Shown here in pieces: positions 35,298 to 44,899 of a DNA stretch of 64,000 bases. The notes under the pieces are model-generated. The model was not told the DNA's origin. It saw only the letters and a list, made by a program, of their open reading frames with translations, and did no database searches. The DNA is from Bryobacteraceae bacterium (GTDB lineage Bacteria; Acidobacteriota; Terriglobia; Bryobacterales; Bryobacteraceae). The stretch spans positions 1 through 64,000 of the forward strand of contig JAHDVK010000024.1 of assembly GCA_023384675.1 (NCBI GenBank), given 5' to 3'. Numbering within the stretch: the stretch's first letter is position 1; each line of letters begins with the position of its first letter. The translations under genes were made by a program, and so were the position numbers.

Positions 35298-36029
35298 TCA
35301 ATAACGCCCCATCCAGCCGCGGCGTCGTGGCTGCTCACCGGGTCCGGAAGTGAGAGGGCGGCTCTGGTAGCCTGGGAAATCCACCTCGCTTTGTGCGAAG
35401 TCTACCGGGCGGTCCAGAACCATCTCGATGGTGGTTCCACGTTCGAGGACGGCATCGGGCCCGCGGGTGAGCAGGACGCCAACCAGTCCGGCTGTGGCTC
35501 CGGCGGCGGCGCCGATGCCTGCGCCAGTCATGCTGCGGCCCGCGATCGCGCCTACGGTTGTGCCCCATCCCGCGGCCTCAGCCACGCGGACTGCATCGTC
35601 AGCTTTGTTGCTATCACCTTTGATGACGCCTTCGTCCTTGTCGACGCGCTCGGAGTTGGTGCCATCGAGTTTATCCAAGGTGCCGCGGAAATCACGGGTC
35701 ACACCGTTCGGCAACGTTAGTGCATCAAAGCGGACAAACAGCTCCGACCGGCCCTTGACTCGGCCCGCTCGCTTCACGCTGGTGATGGTGCCCGCGACGT
35801 AACTGCCTGGGGGGATGACGATGGTTCCGTCGATCACCACCGGGAAGGCGGTTTCGAGGTAGACACGGTCACCGGGGGCGGCCGACCGAGTGCTGACCGA
35901 GTTGATCAGGTTGAGCGGAATGCGGGTGCCAGCGTCGACACGGATCTGCTTTTGAGATTGTGGATCCTGCTGGGCCGGCGCGAGGGAACCGGAACAGAGC
36001 AGGGCGGCGGATAGGGCGATCAGCTTCAC
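35298..36029 (-). CDS. Exported protein with glycine-zipper segment
   Basis: It is a 243-residue protein with signal peptide MKLIALSAALLCSGSLAPAQ. A strand-rich region (about 28-115, PGDRVYLETAFPVVIDGTIVIPPGSYVAGTI) resembles the small barrel of TrbI/VirB10-like proteins. Then comes a glycine zipper (about 165-190, AIAGRSMTGAGIGAAAGATAG). The C-terminus is basic. The function is unknown; such proteins are frequent in Acidobacteria and may sit in the periplasm or outer membrane. Confidence 0.6.
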   Translation of the reverse strand: MKLIALSAALLCSGSLAPAQQDPQSQKQIRVDAGTRIPLNLINSVSTRSAAPGDRVYLETAFPVVIDGTIVIPPGSYVAGTITSVKRAGRVKGRSELFVRFDALTLPNGVTRDFRGTLDKLDGTNSERVDKDEGVIKGDSNKADDAVRVAEAAGWGTTVGAIAGRSMTGAGIGAAAGATAGLVGVLLTRGPDAVLERGTTIEMVLDRPVDFAQSEVDFPGYQSRPLTSGPGEQPRRRGWMGRY

Positions 36030-36124
36030 GGATTGGGCCTCCCTCAGTCTCTAGAGTACTCCCCTCCGGGTGGAGGACGGGCATCCTGCCGAATTAGACG
36101 CCCGCCCGGAACCGGCCGTTTACA

Positions 36125-37171
36125 TCAAATTCCAAGAATACGGTGGTTGCGCGCGGCATCGGAAGCCGCCCCCGCGAAATCGTCAAAAGCTTTCTTGGGG
36201 ACGTCGATCAGGTGGGAGGCGATGAAGGGCGCGCCTTCGGCAGCGCCTTGGGCGCTGTCCTTGTAGCAGCATTCCCATTCGAGCACGGCCCAGGAGTTGT
36301 AGCCCGCCGCGGTCAGCCGGGTGAAGACCTGTTTGAAATCCACCTGCCCGTCGCCGAGAGAGCGGAAGCGGCCCGGACGCTGCTGCCAGCCGAGATAGCC
36401 GCCATAGACGCCGGCCTTGGCCGAGGGACGGAACTCGGCGTCCTTGACGTGGAAGGCCTTGATGCGGTCGCCGTAAACGTCGATGAAGCCGACATGGTCG
36501 AGGCACTGGAGAATAAAGTGCGAGGGATCGTAGTTGATGGCGCAGCGGGGGTGGTTGCCCATGGCTTCGAGGAACATCTCGAAGGTGGCGCCGTCATAAA
36601 GGTCTTCGCCGGGATGGAGTTCATAGGCAAGATCGACGCCATATTGTTCGGCTGTGTCGAAGATGGGTTTCCAGCGCGCGGCGAGTTCCTTGAAGCCTTC
36701 CTCGACGAGGCCGGCGGGGCGCTGGGGCCAGGGGTAGATGAAGGGCCAAAGCAGGGCGCCGCTGAAAGTGGGCGAGACAGTGAGGCCGAGATTGGCCGAT
36801 GCCTGAATGACGTACTTCATCTGCTGAACCGCCCATTCGGTACGGGCCTTGGGGTCGGTGTGGAGTTCAGCCGGGGCGAAGACGTTGAACATCTCGTCGT
36901 AGGCAGGGTGAACAGCGACGAGTTGGCCGAACAGGTGGCTGGCGAGTTCGGTGATGGCGAGACCGTTGGTCTGGCCCTTGAGTTCGTCGCAGTAGGTCTT
37001 GGACTCAGCGGCCTTTTTCACGTCCATGACGCGGCCGTCAAATGCGGGCAACTGCACGCCGAGATAGCCGAGGCTTTTGGCCCAGGCGGTGATGTTGGGC
37101 AGGTTGTTGAAGGGTGGTTCGTCGCCCATGAACTGCGCAAGAAAGATTGCCGGTCCTTTGATCTGAGACAT
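36125..37171 (-). CDS. Sugar phosphate isomerase/epimerase-like TIM-barrel protein
   Basis: The 348-residue protein belongs to the xylose isomerase-like/AP endonuclease 2 superfamily. Metal-site residues are visible in YELHPGEDLYDG, INYDPSHFILQ, FHVKDAEF and VLEWECCY. Members epimerise or isomerise sugars or inositols; the substrate is not evident and no sugar transport genes are beside it. The start (MSQIKG) has AGAGAGGAACC just upstream on the minus strand. Confidence 0.8.
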   Translation of the reverse strand: MSQIKGPAIFLAQFMGDEPPFNNLPNITAWAKSLGYLGVQLPAFDGRVMDVKKAAESKTYCDELKGQTNGLAITELASHLFGQLVAVHPAYDEMFNVFAPAELHTDPKARTEWAVQQMKYVIQASANLGLTVSPTFSGALLWPFIYPWPQRPAGLVEEGFKELAARWKPIFDTAEQYGVDLAYELHPGEDLYDGATFEMFLEAMGNHPRCAINYDPSHFILQCLDHVGFIDVYGDRIKAFHVKDAEFRPSAKAGVYGGYLGWQQRPGRFRSLGDGQVDFKQVFTRLTAAGYNSWAVLEWECCYKDSAQGAAEGAPFIASHLIDVPKKAFDDFAGAASDAARNHRILGI

Positions 37172-37276
37172 CGAGGTTCCTCTCTGTGGTGATGCGGCGC
37201 GGCGAAAGTGGCCGCGCGGGTCTTCCAATGAAATCCTATGCCAAATGAGGGCCGGAAGGCATCTTTCGCTGGGAAC

Positions 37277-37306
37277 TTGACGAAGCGGCGGCGCGGTTGC
37301 TACAGT
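37277..37306 (+). promoter_or_regulatory. Promoter-like elements before the initiator tRNA
   Basis: TTGACG (37277-37282) and TACAGT (37301-37306) are 18 bases apart and end six bases before the mature tRNA. The 5' leader would be extremely short. Confidence 0.45.
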
Positions 37307-37311
37307 CTAAG

Positions 37312-37388
<77 letters not shown>

Positions 37389-37737
37389 ACACTCTCCCGC
37401 AAGTCCCGCCTGATCAACAATTTCCAGAGACAGCAAAAAGAAGGCGCAGCGAATGAAGGGCGAAGCTTCTACCAAGGCTTCTACCAAACGGTTTCGGATT
37501 CGGTCCAGTTGCGGCCGGCGATGTGCCCGGAGGCGGTTTCACCAAACCCAATGTTCATGCGGGTTCCGTGACTTGGCAGGCTCGGCGTGAAGTCTTGTTG
37601 AGGGTGGACGTTTGGGCCGCAACCCCAACGAGCAGTGAGCCAACACTGAGAGTCTGCCGGCGGCGCGTAGAATCGCTGGTGCAATCCGGATTTTGCCGGC
37701 GCACACGTCAAACTGATCAAACTGATTCAGCGAAGTA
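37389..37737. other. Gene-free stretch downstream of the tRNA
   Basis: No convincing gene is present. CTTCTACCAA occurs twice close together (about 37466-37485). I find no second copy of the tRNA 3' end that would mark an integrated element. Confidence 0.45.
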
Positions 37738-38256
37738 TCTCTGGCGGCTGACCGCATCGTTGAGTTGGGTGCGATCCTGGTTTTTCACTAAGGCGCCGAT
37801 TCGCCTCACACGCCCGCATCGGGGCTGGAAGCAATCGCGGCGCGCTATCCCGGGTACCCGGTGATCGGGGTGCACATGGGAGGCGGAGAGGCTGTATCGC
37901 GAATCCCGCGAACTTGGCCTGAGGCGGCCGAACGTGCGTTACATTCTCAGCGCCTTCAGGGACAGGCACATCGAGGAGGCGCTGATCAGCTACCAATTGG
38001 CCGGGCCTCCGTTCTGCGAGAACCTCTACTGTGCCAATGGCGCTCCGTATGGCCGGGTGAGTTGGAACTTCGGAGGTTTCCGGGCGATGCTGGCGGGCCT
38101 GCGCGATAGCAACCGGCACTCCGACGCGCGGCTGTCGGGCGAATCCGGAACCATTCAGCGAAGCCGCGGTGCAGGGATACCTGGGCGGGAACTTCGCGCG
38201 CCTGATAGCCGATCAGAACGACCGACTGCTGTGGGTGCAACAGGCGGCGTCTGTAT
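37738..38256 (+). pseudogene. Frameshifted amidohydrolase-family gene fragment
   Basis: Three frames join into one protein: LAADRIVELGAILVFH, stop, GADSPHTPASGLEAIAARYPGYPVIGVHMGGGEAV, shift near 37893, LYRESRELGLRRPNVRYILSAF and on to GGFRAMLAGLRD, shift near 38130, then NPEPFSEAAVQGYLGGNFARLI and a stop at 38254. The pattern (FHTG-like and IGVHMGGGE) fits the C-terminal half of an amidohydrolase-2 metal-dependent hydrolase. The N-terminal half is absent. One stop and two frameshifts make it inactive. Confidence 0.7.
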
Positions 38257-38459
38257 GAGCCTGGTGATCCTGGTCTTTTCGGCCGCAAAGCTCTCCACCA
38301 TTTTTGCAGTACCCGGCGGGCCGTCAGGCGGCGCTCGGGCGGTCTCCACACTGCCCCGACTGTGGCCACCAAAGTGCAGCTCAGATACCGGCCAGTGTGG
38401 AAGCGGATGATCGGTCTGCCTGAAACCCTGGGTATTCCTGGGAAGTGAGGATCGGCTGA

Positions 38460-39578
38460 ATGAAATGGTCTGCCAAGCTCGGCGAATTCGCTGGTGTGAG
38501 TGTATACGTGCATGTCACGTTCCTGCTCCTGATCATCTGGGTGGGCTTTGCACACTGGCAGGCAGAACAGAGTCTAAGGGCCGTTCTGTCGGGGATCCTA
38601 TTCATTCTGGCGGTCTTTTTGTGCGTAGTTCTCCACGAGTTTGGGCATGCGCTGGCAGCGAAGCGCTTCGGCATCAGGACACGAGATATAACCCTGTTGC
38701 CGATCGGTGGAGTTGCCCGGCTGGAACGGATGCCCGAAGATCCCAGCCAGGAACTCTGGGTGACGCTGGCGGGTCCAGCGGTCAACGCCGTCATCGCGGG
38801 CGTGCTCTACGCCTTTTTGGTTCTTGTCGGAGCGCTGGCGCCGGTAGGAATCCATACTCTGACGACCGGGTCCTTTTGGGAGCGCCTCATGCTCTTCAAC
38901 GTCATTCTGGTGGTCTTCAACATGATCCCGGCCTTTCCGATGGACGGGGGAAGAGTCTTGCGCGCGCTGCTTGCCATGCGGATGGATCATGCGCGCGCCA
39001 CCGGGATCGCTGCCCGGTTTGGACAGAGCATCGCACTGCTTTTCGGAGTACTGGGACTGTTCGGCAACCCGTTTCTGATCCTTATCGCCGTGTTCGTGTG
39101 GCTCGGCGCAACCCAGGAAGCCGCAGTCTCTCGAACGAAATCCGCTTTGGGGGGCATTCGCCTGGCAGACGCCATGGTGACGGAGTTTCGCACTCTATCC
39201 CCTCGAGACCCGCTCGCCCGCGCGGTGGAATTTCTACTCTCAGGCAGTCAGAGGGACTTCCCCGTTGTGGATGCCGATTTGGTCGTCGGAATCTTGACTC
39301 ACCCCGGCCTTCTCGCCGCCCTTGCCAAACAAGGGGAGGAGACCGCTGTGTCGGAGGTGATGGATCGCAACTTCGAGGCCGCCGACTCGGCAGAACTGAT
39401 CGATGCCGTGCTCCAGCGCCTCCACAGCCGCACGTGCCGGACGGTCGCTGTCACGCAGCACGGACGGCTGATCGGCTTGATGACGGTGGATAATCTTGGC
39501 GAGTTCATCGGTGTTCAGGCCGCGCTGGGCACGGCCAGATCGACCCGCCAAAGGATCGCGGCATCGACGACGCGTTGA
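38460..39578 (+). CDS. Site-2 protease-family membrane metalloprotease with CBS domains
   Basis: The 372-residue inner-membrane zinc protease would cleave a membrane substrate within or near the bilayer. The zinc motif HEFGH is at 59-63 in a membrane helix, and the third ligand motif FNMIPAFPMDGGR is near 153-165. About six membrane segments occupy residues 15-215, followed by a CBS pair (about 225-355), the FtsH-independent SpoIVFB-like architecture. No anti-sigma factor target gene lies beside it. A glycine-tail extension is absent. Confidence 0.88.
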   Translation: MKWSAKLGEFAGVSVYVHVTFLLLIIWVGFAHWQAEQSLRAVLSGILFILAVFLCVVLHEFGHALAAKRFGIRTRDITLLPIGGVARLERMPEDPSQELWVTLAGPAVNAVIAGVLYAFLVLVGALAPVGIHTLTTGSFWERLMLFNVILVVFNMIPAFPMDGGRVLRALLAMRMDHARATGIAARFGQSIALLFGVLGLFGNPFLILIAVFVWLGATQEAAVSRTKSALGGIRLADAMVTEFRTLSPRDPLARAVEFLLSGSQRDFPVVDADLVVGILTHPGLLAALAKQGEETAVSEVMDRNFEAADSAELIDAVLQRLHSRTCRTVAVTQHGRLIGLMTVDNLGEFIGVQAALGTARSTRQRIAASTTR

Positions 39579-39650
39579 CGGCGATAGCAGGGACCGCCGG
39601 GAGAAAGTCGCGGCGGGATGAATGGCAACAGAAAGAGGAGTTCACCACGG

Positions 39651-39989
39651 ATGGCACGAAAGAACAATGTGAACCCAGACCGGTATAAGACAGCCGGACG
39701 TGAGCCCCAGGGTCAGTCCGTGTTCCAGGACGTGGAGCGGCAGAAGCTGGGGCGAGAACAGGCACGGCTCTCCCGGTCCGCGACGAGCCCCGTTCCGGGC
39801 TCCACAACGGAAGGAGAATTCGGCGGTCTCGAAGGCGCCGGAGGATCTGGGGGCAGACCTCCAGGCCACGGGCCCGCGCGGAAAGGTCTCCACGGCGCAA
39901 AAGATGGCCGGATCACGTCATGGCCTGAACTCGACACCTGCCACCCGGCCCGTCGCCGGGGCTTACGGCAAGCGAGAAGAATCGGCTGA
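39651..39989 (+). CDS. Small basic hypothetical protein (possibly frameshifted)
   Basis: The 112-codon frame has GAGGAG 11 bases before ATG and begins MARKNNVNPDRYKTAGREPQGQ. The N-terminal 60 residues look like a real Lys/Arg/Gln-rich small protein. The second half (Gly/Pro/Arg-rich) looks less coding-like, while the neighbouring +1 frame from about 39850 to 40087 (KREESAEIVAIRREYDGN and a Lys/Ala-rich end) looks more natural. A frameshift joining the two is possible. I do not recognise the family. Confidence 0.4.
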   Translation: MARKNNVNPDRYKTAGREPQGQSVFQDVERQKLGREQARLSRSATSPVPGSTTEGEFGGLEGAGGSGGRPPGHGPARKGLHGAKDGRITSWPELDTCHPARRRGLRQARRIG

Positions 39990-40206
39990 GATCGTTGCGA
40001 TCCGTAGAGAGTACGACGGCAACAAACAATCAACCCCGGCAAAGAAGAAATGCGCAGCCAGCAAAGCGAAGGGCGCCAGGCAAGTGTGATTCATCGAGGG
40101 CCACGCCGGCTCGGCCCTAGAATCCTCCAGGTTCGAGAGTAACCCCGGTCCCCATCTCCCGTAACCTGCGAGCTGGAGTGGGTCTCCGCTTGCAGGGTCA
40201 TACAGT

Positions 40207-42552
40207 GTGTTGAAGGCAGTGAACGACGAACTGGCGACCGAACCGCAAACGGGTTTGAGCAGAAGCCAGAAGTATGCGGGATGGCCACGCTGGTGGCTTA
40301 TCTGGATCGCCCTGTCCGGACTTCTGGTGAGCGGCGCAGTCGCCTTCATCTTCTACCAGGACCGATATGGACGGATGCTGGAGGAGGGCCTGCGGCAAGG
40401 TTCGTTCAATGACGGCGCGAGCATTTTCATGGACTCCGAAGTTCTTGTCGTAGGGGCTCGAGGTTCCGTGGCGGAAAGCGCCGGCCACCTGCGCCGGGCG
40501 GGGTACACAGAGTCGCGGGAGAATCCCGTGGGATGGTTTGAGCACCGGATTGACGCGGTCGTCATCCATCCCGCATCCGCTGGCAAGTCGACCGAGATCA
40601 AGTTCGCGGATGACAAGATCGCCCAAATCCTTACGTCGCCGGACAATACCGAACTCACCCAATTTCAGCTCGAACCCCAACTCCTGACTAGTGTCACGCT
40701 GCGGAATCGGGAGCGCCGCCGCCTGCTCAAATACTGCGAGATTCCGCAGTTCCTGATCGACGCGGTCGTTTCGGCCGAGGACAAGCGCTTCTTTAGCCAC
40801 GGGGGCTATGACTTGTTGCGGATCGTCAAGTCGGCTCTAGTCAACCTGCGGGAAGGTCGGCCAGCCGAAGGAGCCTCCACGATCACGATGCAGTTGGTCC
40901 GCAGCCTCTGGCTCGCCCGGGAGAAGAGATGGAAGCGCAAGGAAGCCCAGTTCTTCATGGCCCTGCGGCTTGAACAGAAGCTATCGAAGACCGAAATCTT
41001 CGAATACTACGCCAACGAGGTCTACCTCGGCGAACGTGGCACATACGCCATCCACGGTTTTGGCGAAGCCTCACGCGCCTACTTCGATAAGCCGGTTGGA
41101 GCGCTAACGATCTCCGAGGCGGCGGCTCTTGCGGGCGTGATCCAGCGGCCAAGTTACTACAACCCCATCCGCTTCCCGCAGCGGGTGCGCGAGCGGCGTG
41201 ATCGGGTTCTCCACTTTATGCGTCTGAACGGCCACATCACGGAACAGGATTACGAGCGCGCAACTGCCGAGCCCTTGAATCTGTCGCCGGGCGCACAGGA
41301 ATCCCCGGAGGCGCCATACTACGTTGACCTGATAAGAGCCGAGCTGAAGAGACACCTGGCCGGCGTCATTCCAGCGCGCACCGTCTATCAGGTCCACTCG
41401 ACGCTTGACCCGCGGTTGCAGATCGCCGCGGAAGAGGCCGTGAGGAATGGGATGGTCAATGTCGACAAGTTGTTACCGAATTCCGGTACGATTGACCCGT
41501 ATCCGCAGGTTGCTCTCGTGGCTCTGGATCCGCGGACGGGCGCCATCAAGGCGCTGGTCGGCGGCCGGGATTACAACGAAAGTCAATTGAACCATGCTCT
41601 TGCCTCTCGTCAGCCGGGCTCGGTCTTCAAGCCATTCGTGTATGCCGCCGCCCTGCGAACCGCGGAACAGCAGAGGGTGAACACGCTTACCACCGCCACC
41701 CTGCTGGACGACGTGCCGACGACGTTCTGGTTTAGAGAGCAGTCCTATGCGCCCTCAAACTACAAGCAGACGTTCCGCGGAGAGATCAGTGTGCGCGAAG
41801 CCTTGTCGAGGTCCGTGAACGTAGCGACGGTCCAGCTCGCGCAAAGGGTGGGCTACCGCGCGGTAGTGGCGCTGGCGCGCAGTGCAGGCTTCAGCGAAGA
41901 CATTCAACCAACCCCCGCAGTCGCTTTGGGCGCCTATGAGAGTACTCCTCTTGAGGTTGCCGGGGCCTACACCGTCTTCGCGAATCAGGGGCTCTACGTC
42001 CAGCCGCACATGGTTTCACACGTACTCGGAGATGGCGGCGTGCTCATGTATGGCCACGAACCGATGACCCAACGGGCCCTCACTCCGCAGGTCGCGTACC
42101 TCATTGTGAACCTGCTTGAGGATGTACTCCGCAGCGGTACCGGCGCTGGCGTTCGAGCCCGCGGTTTCACTGCCCCTGCGGCTGGGAAAACGGGAACCTC
42201 GCGGGATGGTTGGTTCGCCGGCTTCACGTCTGACCTCGTCTGTGTGGTGTGGGTCGGCTTCGATGATCACCGCGACCTCAAACTCGAAGGCGCGAAGTCG
42301 GCCCTGCCCATCTGGACTGAGTTCATGAAGCAGGCCGTTTTGATCTTGGGGGCGCCTAAGCGGTTTAGACAGCCCCCCGGTATCGTGTCCGTAGAGATCG
42401 ATCCACTATCCGGGCTGTTGGGCACGGCTCAATGCCCTATTGTGCGGTCAGAGGTGTTCATCGCCGGCAGCCAGCCCGTCGAGTTCTGCAACCGGCACGG
42501 CGAACCCATCGACAAGACGAGGGTAACGGCCACGCTGGCGGCGCAAGAGTAG
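40207..42552 (+). CDS. Class A penicillin-binding protein (PBP1-like)
   Basis: It is a 781-residue bifunctional peptidoglycan synthase. One membrane anchor lies at about 28-50. The GT51 domain (about 175-345) has the catalytic EDKRFFSHGG, GASTITMQLVR and KILE-like RRKEAQ...LEQKLSKTEIFEYYANEVYLG. The transpeptidase domain has SVFK (active Ser), SVN and KTGTS. A region between anchor and GT51 resembles the UB2H-type regulatory domain of PBP1B. The start is uncertain: GTG 40207 has CAGGG upstream. Confidence 0.92.
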   Translation: MLKAVNDELATEPQTGLSRSQKYAGWPRWWLIWIALSGLLVSGAVAFIFYQDRYGRMLEEGLRQGSFNDGASIFMDSEVLVVGARGSVAESAGHLRRAGYTESRENPVGWFEHRIDAVVIHPASAGKSTEIKFADDKIAQILTSPDNTELTQFQLEPQLLTSVTLRNRERRRLLKYCEIPQFLIDAVVSAEDKRFFSHGGYDLLRIVKSALVNLREGRPAEGASTITMQLVRSLWLAREKRWKRKEAQFFMALRLEQKLSKTEIFEYYANEVYLGERGTYAIHGFGEASRAYFDKPVGALTISEAAALAGVIQRPSYYNPIRFPQRVRERRDRVLHFMRLNGHITEQDYERATAEPLNLSPGAQESPEAPYYVDLIRAELKRHLAGVIPARTVYQVHSTLDPRLQIAAEEAVRNGMVNVDKLLPNSGTIDPYPQVALVALDPRTGAIKALVGGRDYNESQLNHALASRQPGSVFKPFVYAAALRTAEQQRVNTLTTATLLDDVPTTFWFREQSYAPSNYKQTFRGEISVREALSRSVNVATVQLAQRVGYRAVVALARSAGFSEDIQPTPAVALGAYESTPLEVAGAYTVFANQGLYVQPHMVSHVLGDGGVLMYGHEPMTQRALTPQVAYLIVNLLEDVLRSGTGAGVRARGFTAPAAGKTGTSRDGWFAGFTSDLVCVVWVGFDDHRDLKLEGAKSALPIWTEFMKQAVLILGAPKRFRQPPGIVSVEIDPLSGLLGTAQCPIVRSEVFIAGSQPVEFCNRHGEPIDKTRVTATLAAQE

Positions 42553-42903
42553 CAAGCCCGCTGATGCGCGGGAATAGCCCTGCATCACGGGGAGCAACCT
42601 GCGATCGGCGGTGACCGTCGCTGGTCAAATGACCATTTATGGTTAAGCCCGCTCTACCGATCACTCTCCTGATGAGCCGTCAGGACAAGCCCCTGCAATC
42701 ACCTGCCGCTCGCGATGAAACTCATTGTGAGGTGGCTCGCAATTTGCTAGCGGAAGGTGCAGGGATGAAGCGACTTCGAGACCTCCCCATCTGTGCCGGA
42801 AAAAGGCAGACGCCGCAAGGCGCTGGTCCGGACTCTTGGCTGGGATCTCGCAAGGAGTCAGGTCTCGCGGTTCGTCAATCCCAATCCCAACAAAGGACCT
42901 ATC
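42553..42903. other. Intergenic region with a perfect inverted repeat
   Basis: No gene is supported. TGGTCA-AA-TGACCA (42622-42635) is a perfect inverted repeat that could be an operator for the PRC-barrel gene. Confidence 0.35.
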
Positions 42904-43278
42904 ATGTTACACACAACAGCCGCCCCAGGCATTCAGAACATACGCATTCTCTCGGCGGATACGCTGACCGGCGACACGGTGGTGAACCGCCGAAATGAGG
43001 ATCTCGGAAAAATCGAGCATCTGATGATCGACATCGAGAGTGGGCGCGTCATTTACGCGGTTCTCTCATGTGGAGGGTTCCTGGGTATGGGGGATAAACT
43101 TTTCGCAATCCCATGGAAGGCCCTGACGGTGGACATGCCGGAGAAGCGGTTCGTCCTGGATGTCGACAAGAAGAGACTGGAACAAGCTCCCGGTTTCGAC
43201 AAGTCTGATTGGCCGGACATGGGTGACCGCACCTGGGGCACAGGCGTCTTCAAGTACTATGGCGCCGAGCCGTACTGA
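42904..43278 (+). CDS. PRC-barrel domain protein
   Basis: The 124-residue cytoplasmic protein has the PRC-barrel pattern (LTGDTVVNRRNEDLGKIEHLMIDIESGRVIYAVLSCGGFLGMGDKLFAIPW). Such domains occur in photosynthetic reaction centre H subunits, RimM and stress-related proteins. Stand-alone members are often stress induced, but no regulator is visible. AAAGGA lies upstream of the ATG; a longer frame from 42793 is rejected because it lacks a ribosome site. Confidence 0.75.
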   Translation: MLHTTAAPGIQNIRILSADTLTGDTVVNRRNEDLGKIEHLMIDIESGRVIYAVLSCGGFLGMGDKLFAIPWKALTVDMPEKRFVLDVDKKRLEQAPGFDKSDWPDMGDRTWGTGVFKYYGAEPY

Positions 43279-43471
43279 GGCTAACAACGCTGTCCAGCCG
43301 GCGGAGTTATCCGTCGGCTGGAAACTCCTCAAACGCCCTGACTCCAGCAGCCTGCTGGTCCGCTTAAGGCGATTCTCGAAGCCCGCCATGAGCAGGTCAG
43401 GCCTCGCTAGACCGGTTCTGGCGTGATCGGGTGACCCGTCTCCCGCTCCGAACCGGCGATGCGTCCATCTC

Positions 43472-43505
43472 CCGGGCGGGTCTCCTGAAGAGGATACCCG
43501 CCCGG
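43472..43505 (+). promoter_or_regulatory. 10-bp perfect hairpin upstream of the CxxCH protein
   Basis: CCGGGCGGGT (43472-43481) and ACCCGCCCGG (43496-43505) pair perfectly around a 14-base loop that contains CTCCTGAAGAGGA. The structure ends about 40 bases before the next Shine-Dalgarno. There is no U-run. It is a candidate regulatory leader. Confidence 0.5.
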
Positions 43506-43557
43506 TGCATTCCCCGGGTTGGCGGGGGGATTGCACAAGAGTTCGCCAGGAGGCCAA

Positions 43558-44121
43558 ATGAAGAGGCTAAGAATAATGTTCCCGACTTTGGTATTGATTG
43601 GAGGCCTGTGCGTCGCCTCGGTCCCCGCATTTGCGACAGCCGCACTCGCCAAGAAAGAAAAATTGGCCTGTGCAGTTTGTCACACAAGCAAGGTCCCCAA
43701 CAAAGATACCGCGGGCCTCAACGCGGTTGGCAAATGCTATGAGAAGGAGAAGTCAATGACCAACTGCGGCACGGCTGGAAAACTAGGCGCCGCCGCAACC
43801 GCGCAGAAGCCCATGCCCTCCGGAATGCCTGAATCCTGCAAGAACATGATGGCCAAGCACCATCAGATGATGGAAGGCATGAAGGCGATGGAGGCGGCGC
43901 TCGACCAGAAAGTTGCCGCGATGATCGCGGCGACCGGAGCGGCGAAAACCGAAGCCATGGCAGGCGTCATCACGGAACTCGTCTCCCAGCGGAAGCTGAG
44001 AGAGCGGAACATGATGACGATGCACTCGGTCATGGTGGAGCATATGGCATCTCACATGATGGACGGGAAACACGACGCCACGGATTGTCCGATGGTGACC
44101 TCGGCACGCCGTCAGGAATGA
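43558..44121 (+). CDS. Exported CxxCH protein with Met/His-rich C-terminal half
   Basis: The 187-residue product has an excellent AGGAGG site and a signal peptide (MKRLRIMFPTLVLIGGLCVASVPAFA). Near 38-42 it carries CAVCH, a possible single c-type haem site, followed by Cys residues (GKCYEKEK, TNCG). The rest is dominated by Met, His and Lys (MPESCKNMMAKHHQMMEGMKAMEA; NMMTMHSVMVEHMASHMMDG) and is predicted helical, a composition seen in periplasmic copper- or metal-handling proteins. Haem attachment and metal binding are inference. I do not recognise a family covering the full length. Confidence 0.65.
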   Translation: MKRLRIMFPTLVLIGGLCVASVPAFATAALAKKEKLACAVCHTSKVPNKDTAGLNAVGKCYEKEKSMTNCGTAGKLGAAATAQKPMPSGMPESCKNMMAKHHQMMEGMKAMEAALDQKVAAMIAATGAAKTEAMAGVITELVSQRKLRERNMMTMHSVMVEHMASHMMDGKHDATDCPMVTSARRQE

Positions 44122-44283
44122 GCGGGGGGGCTAAAGACCGATCGATCATTCACACCTGGCGACCTCATTGCGCGCTACCGGCCCCCAGATGCCCAGCCGG
44201 CACTAGTTGATAGATGGACGGGCGCGGCCTGCGGGGCCATTGACCGTCGATGCGGGTCCGCGGGAATCGGTGCGGCGAACCAT

Positions 44284-44775
44284 GCCGAAGTTGTTGTTCG
44301 AGTCCTGCGGGAACAACTCGGAGGCACGCGCACTCGCTTGAACGACGGTCAGCGACGCCGATTGGCCGCGAAGGCGAAGGGATCAGGGCGGACCATTCTG
44401 GCGTAAGTGGCCACCATCGTCACGCCGGAGACCCTGCTGTCCTAGCATCGTAAGCTGATCGCCCAGCAGCACAACGGGAGCTGCAAGCATCGAGGCCCTC
44501 GTCTTGCGACTGGCCCGGGAGAACCATGATTGTGGGGGCATCGGCGCCTTCAGCGAGCCTTGTCCAACCTTGGACACGAGATCGACCGCAGCACGATCGC
44601 CGTGATCCCGGAACGGCATGGACTTGAGCCAGCACCCGAGCGCAATCGAAAGACAGCGTGCAGGGAATTCCTGGCGCGTCATTGGGACATGATCGTGGCG
44701 GCGGACTTTTGCACCGTGGAGTTCTGGACGCCGGGTATTCGGGCCATATGGGAGGCTCGTGTGGACGATGGGTGC
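44284..44775 (+). pseudogene. Decayed transposase (IS481/IS3-like integrase-core) relic
   Basis: Reading across frames gives VLREQLGGTRTRLNDGQRRRLAAKAKG, stop (44404), VATIVTPETLLS, stop (44443), HRKLIAQQHNGS, a shift, IEALVLRLAREN, a shift, then WGHRRLQRALSNLGHEIDRSTIA and GLEPAPE...DMIVAADFCTVEFW. This order matches a common integrase-core transposase in this phylum (VTPDTLLxWHRKLIA, WGYxRIxGALxNLGH, ATDFFTVEVW). Only the first catalytic Asp region survives. It lies directly before the polysaccharide cluster. Confidence 0.8.
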
Positions 44776-44899
44776 AACTCCACATCCTCGGCCGCCGTGT
44801 TCACATTTGACCAGACCGGAACGGGTATCACTGGTACTTTTGACTTGTGTATTGACGTGAGCAAGCAAGGACTGAGGTCCTGGCAATGCCGGGGTTGAA

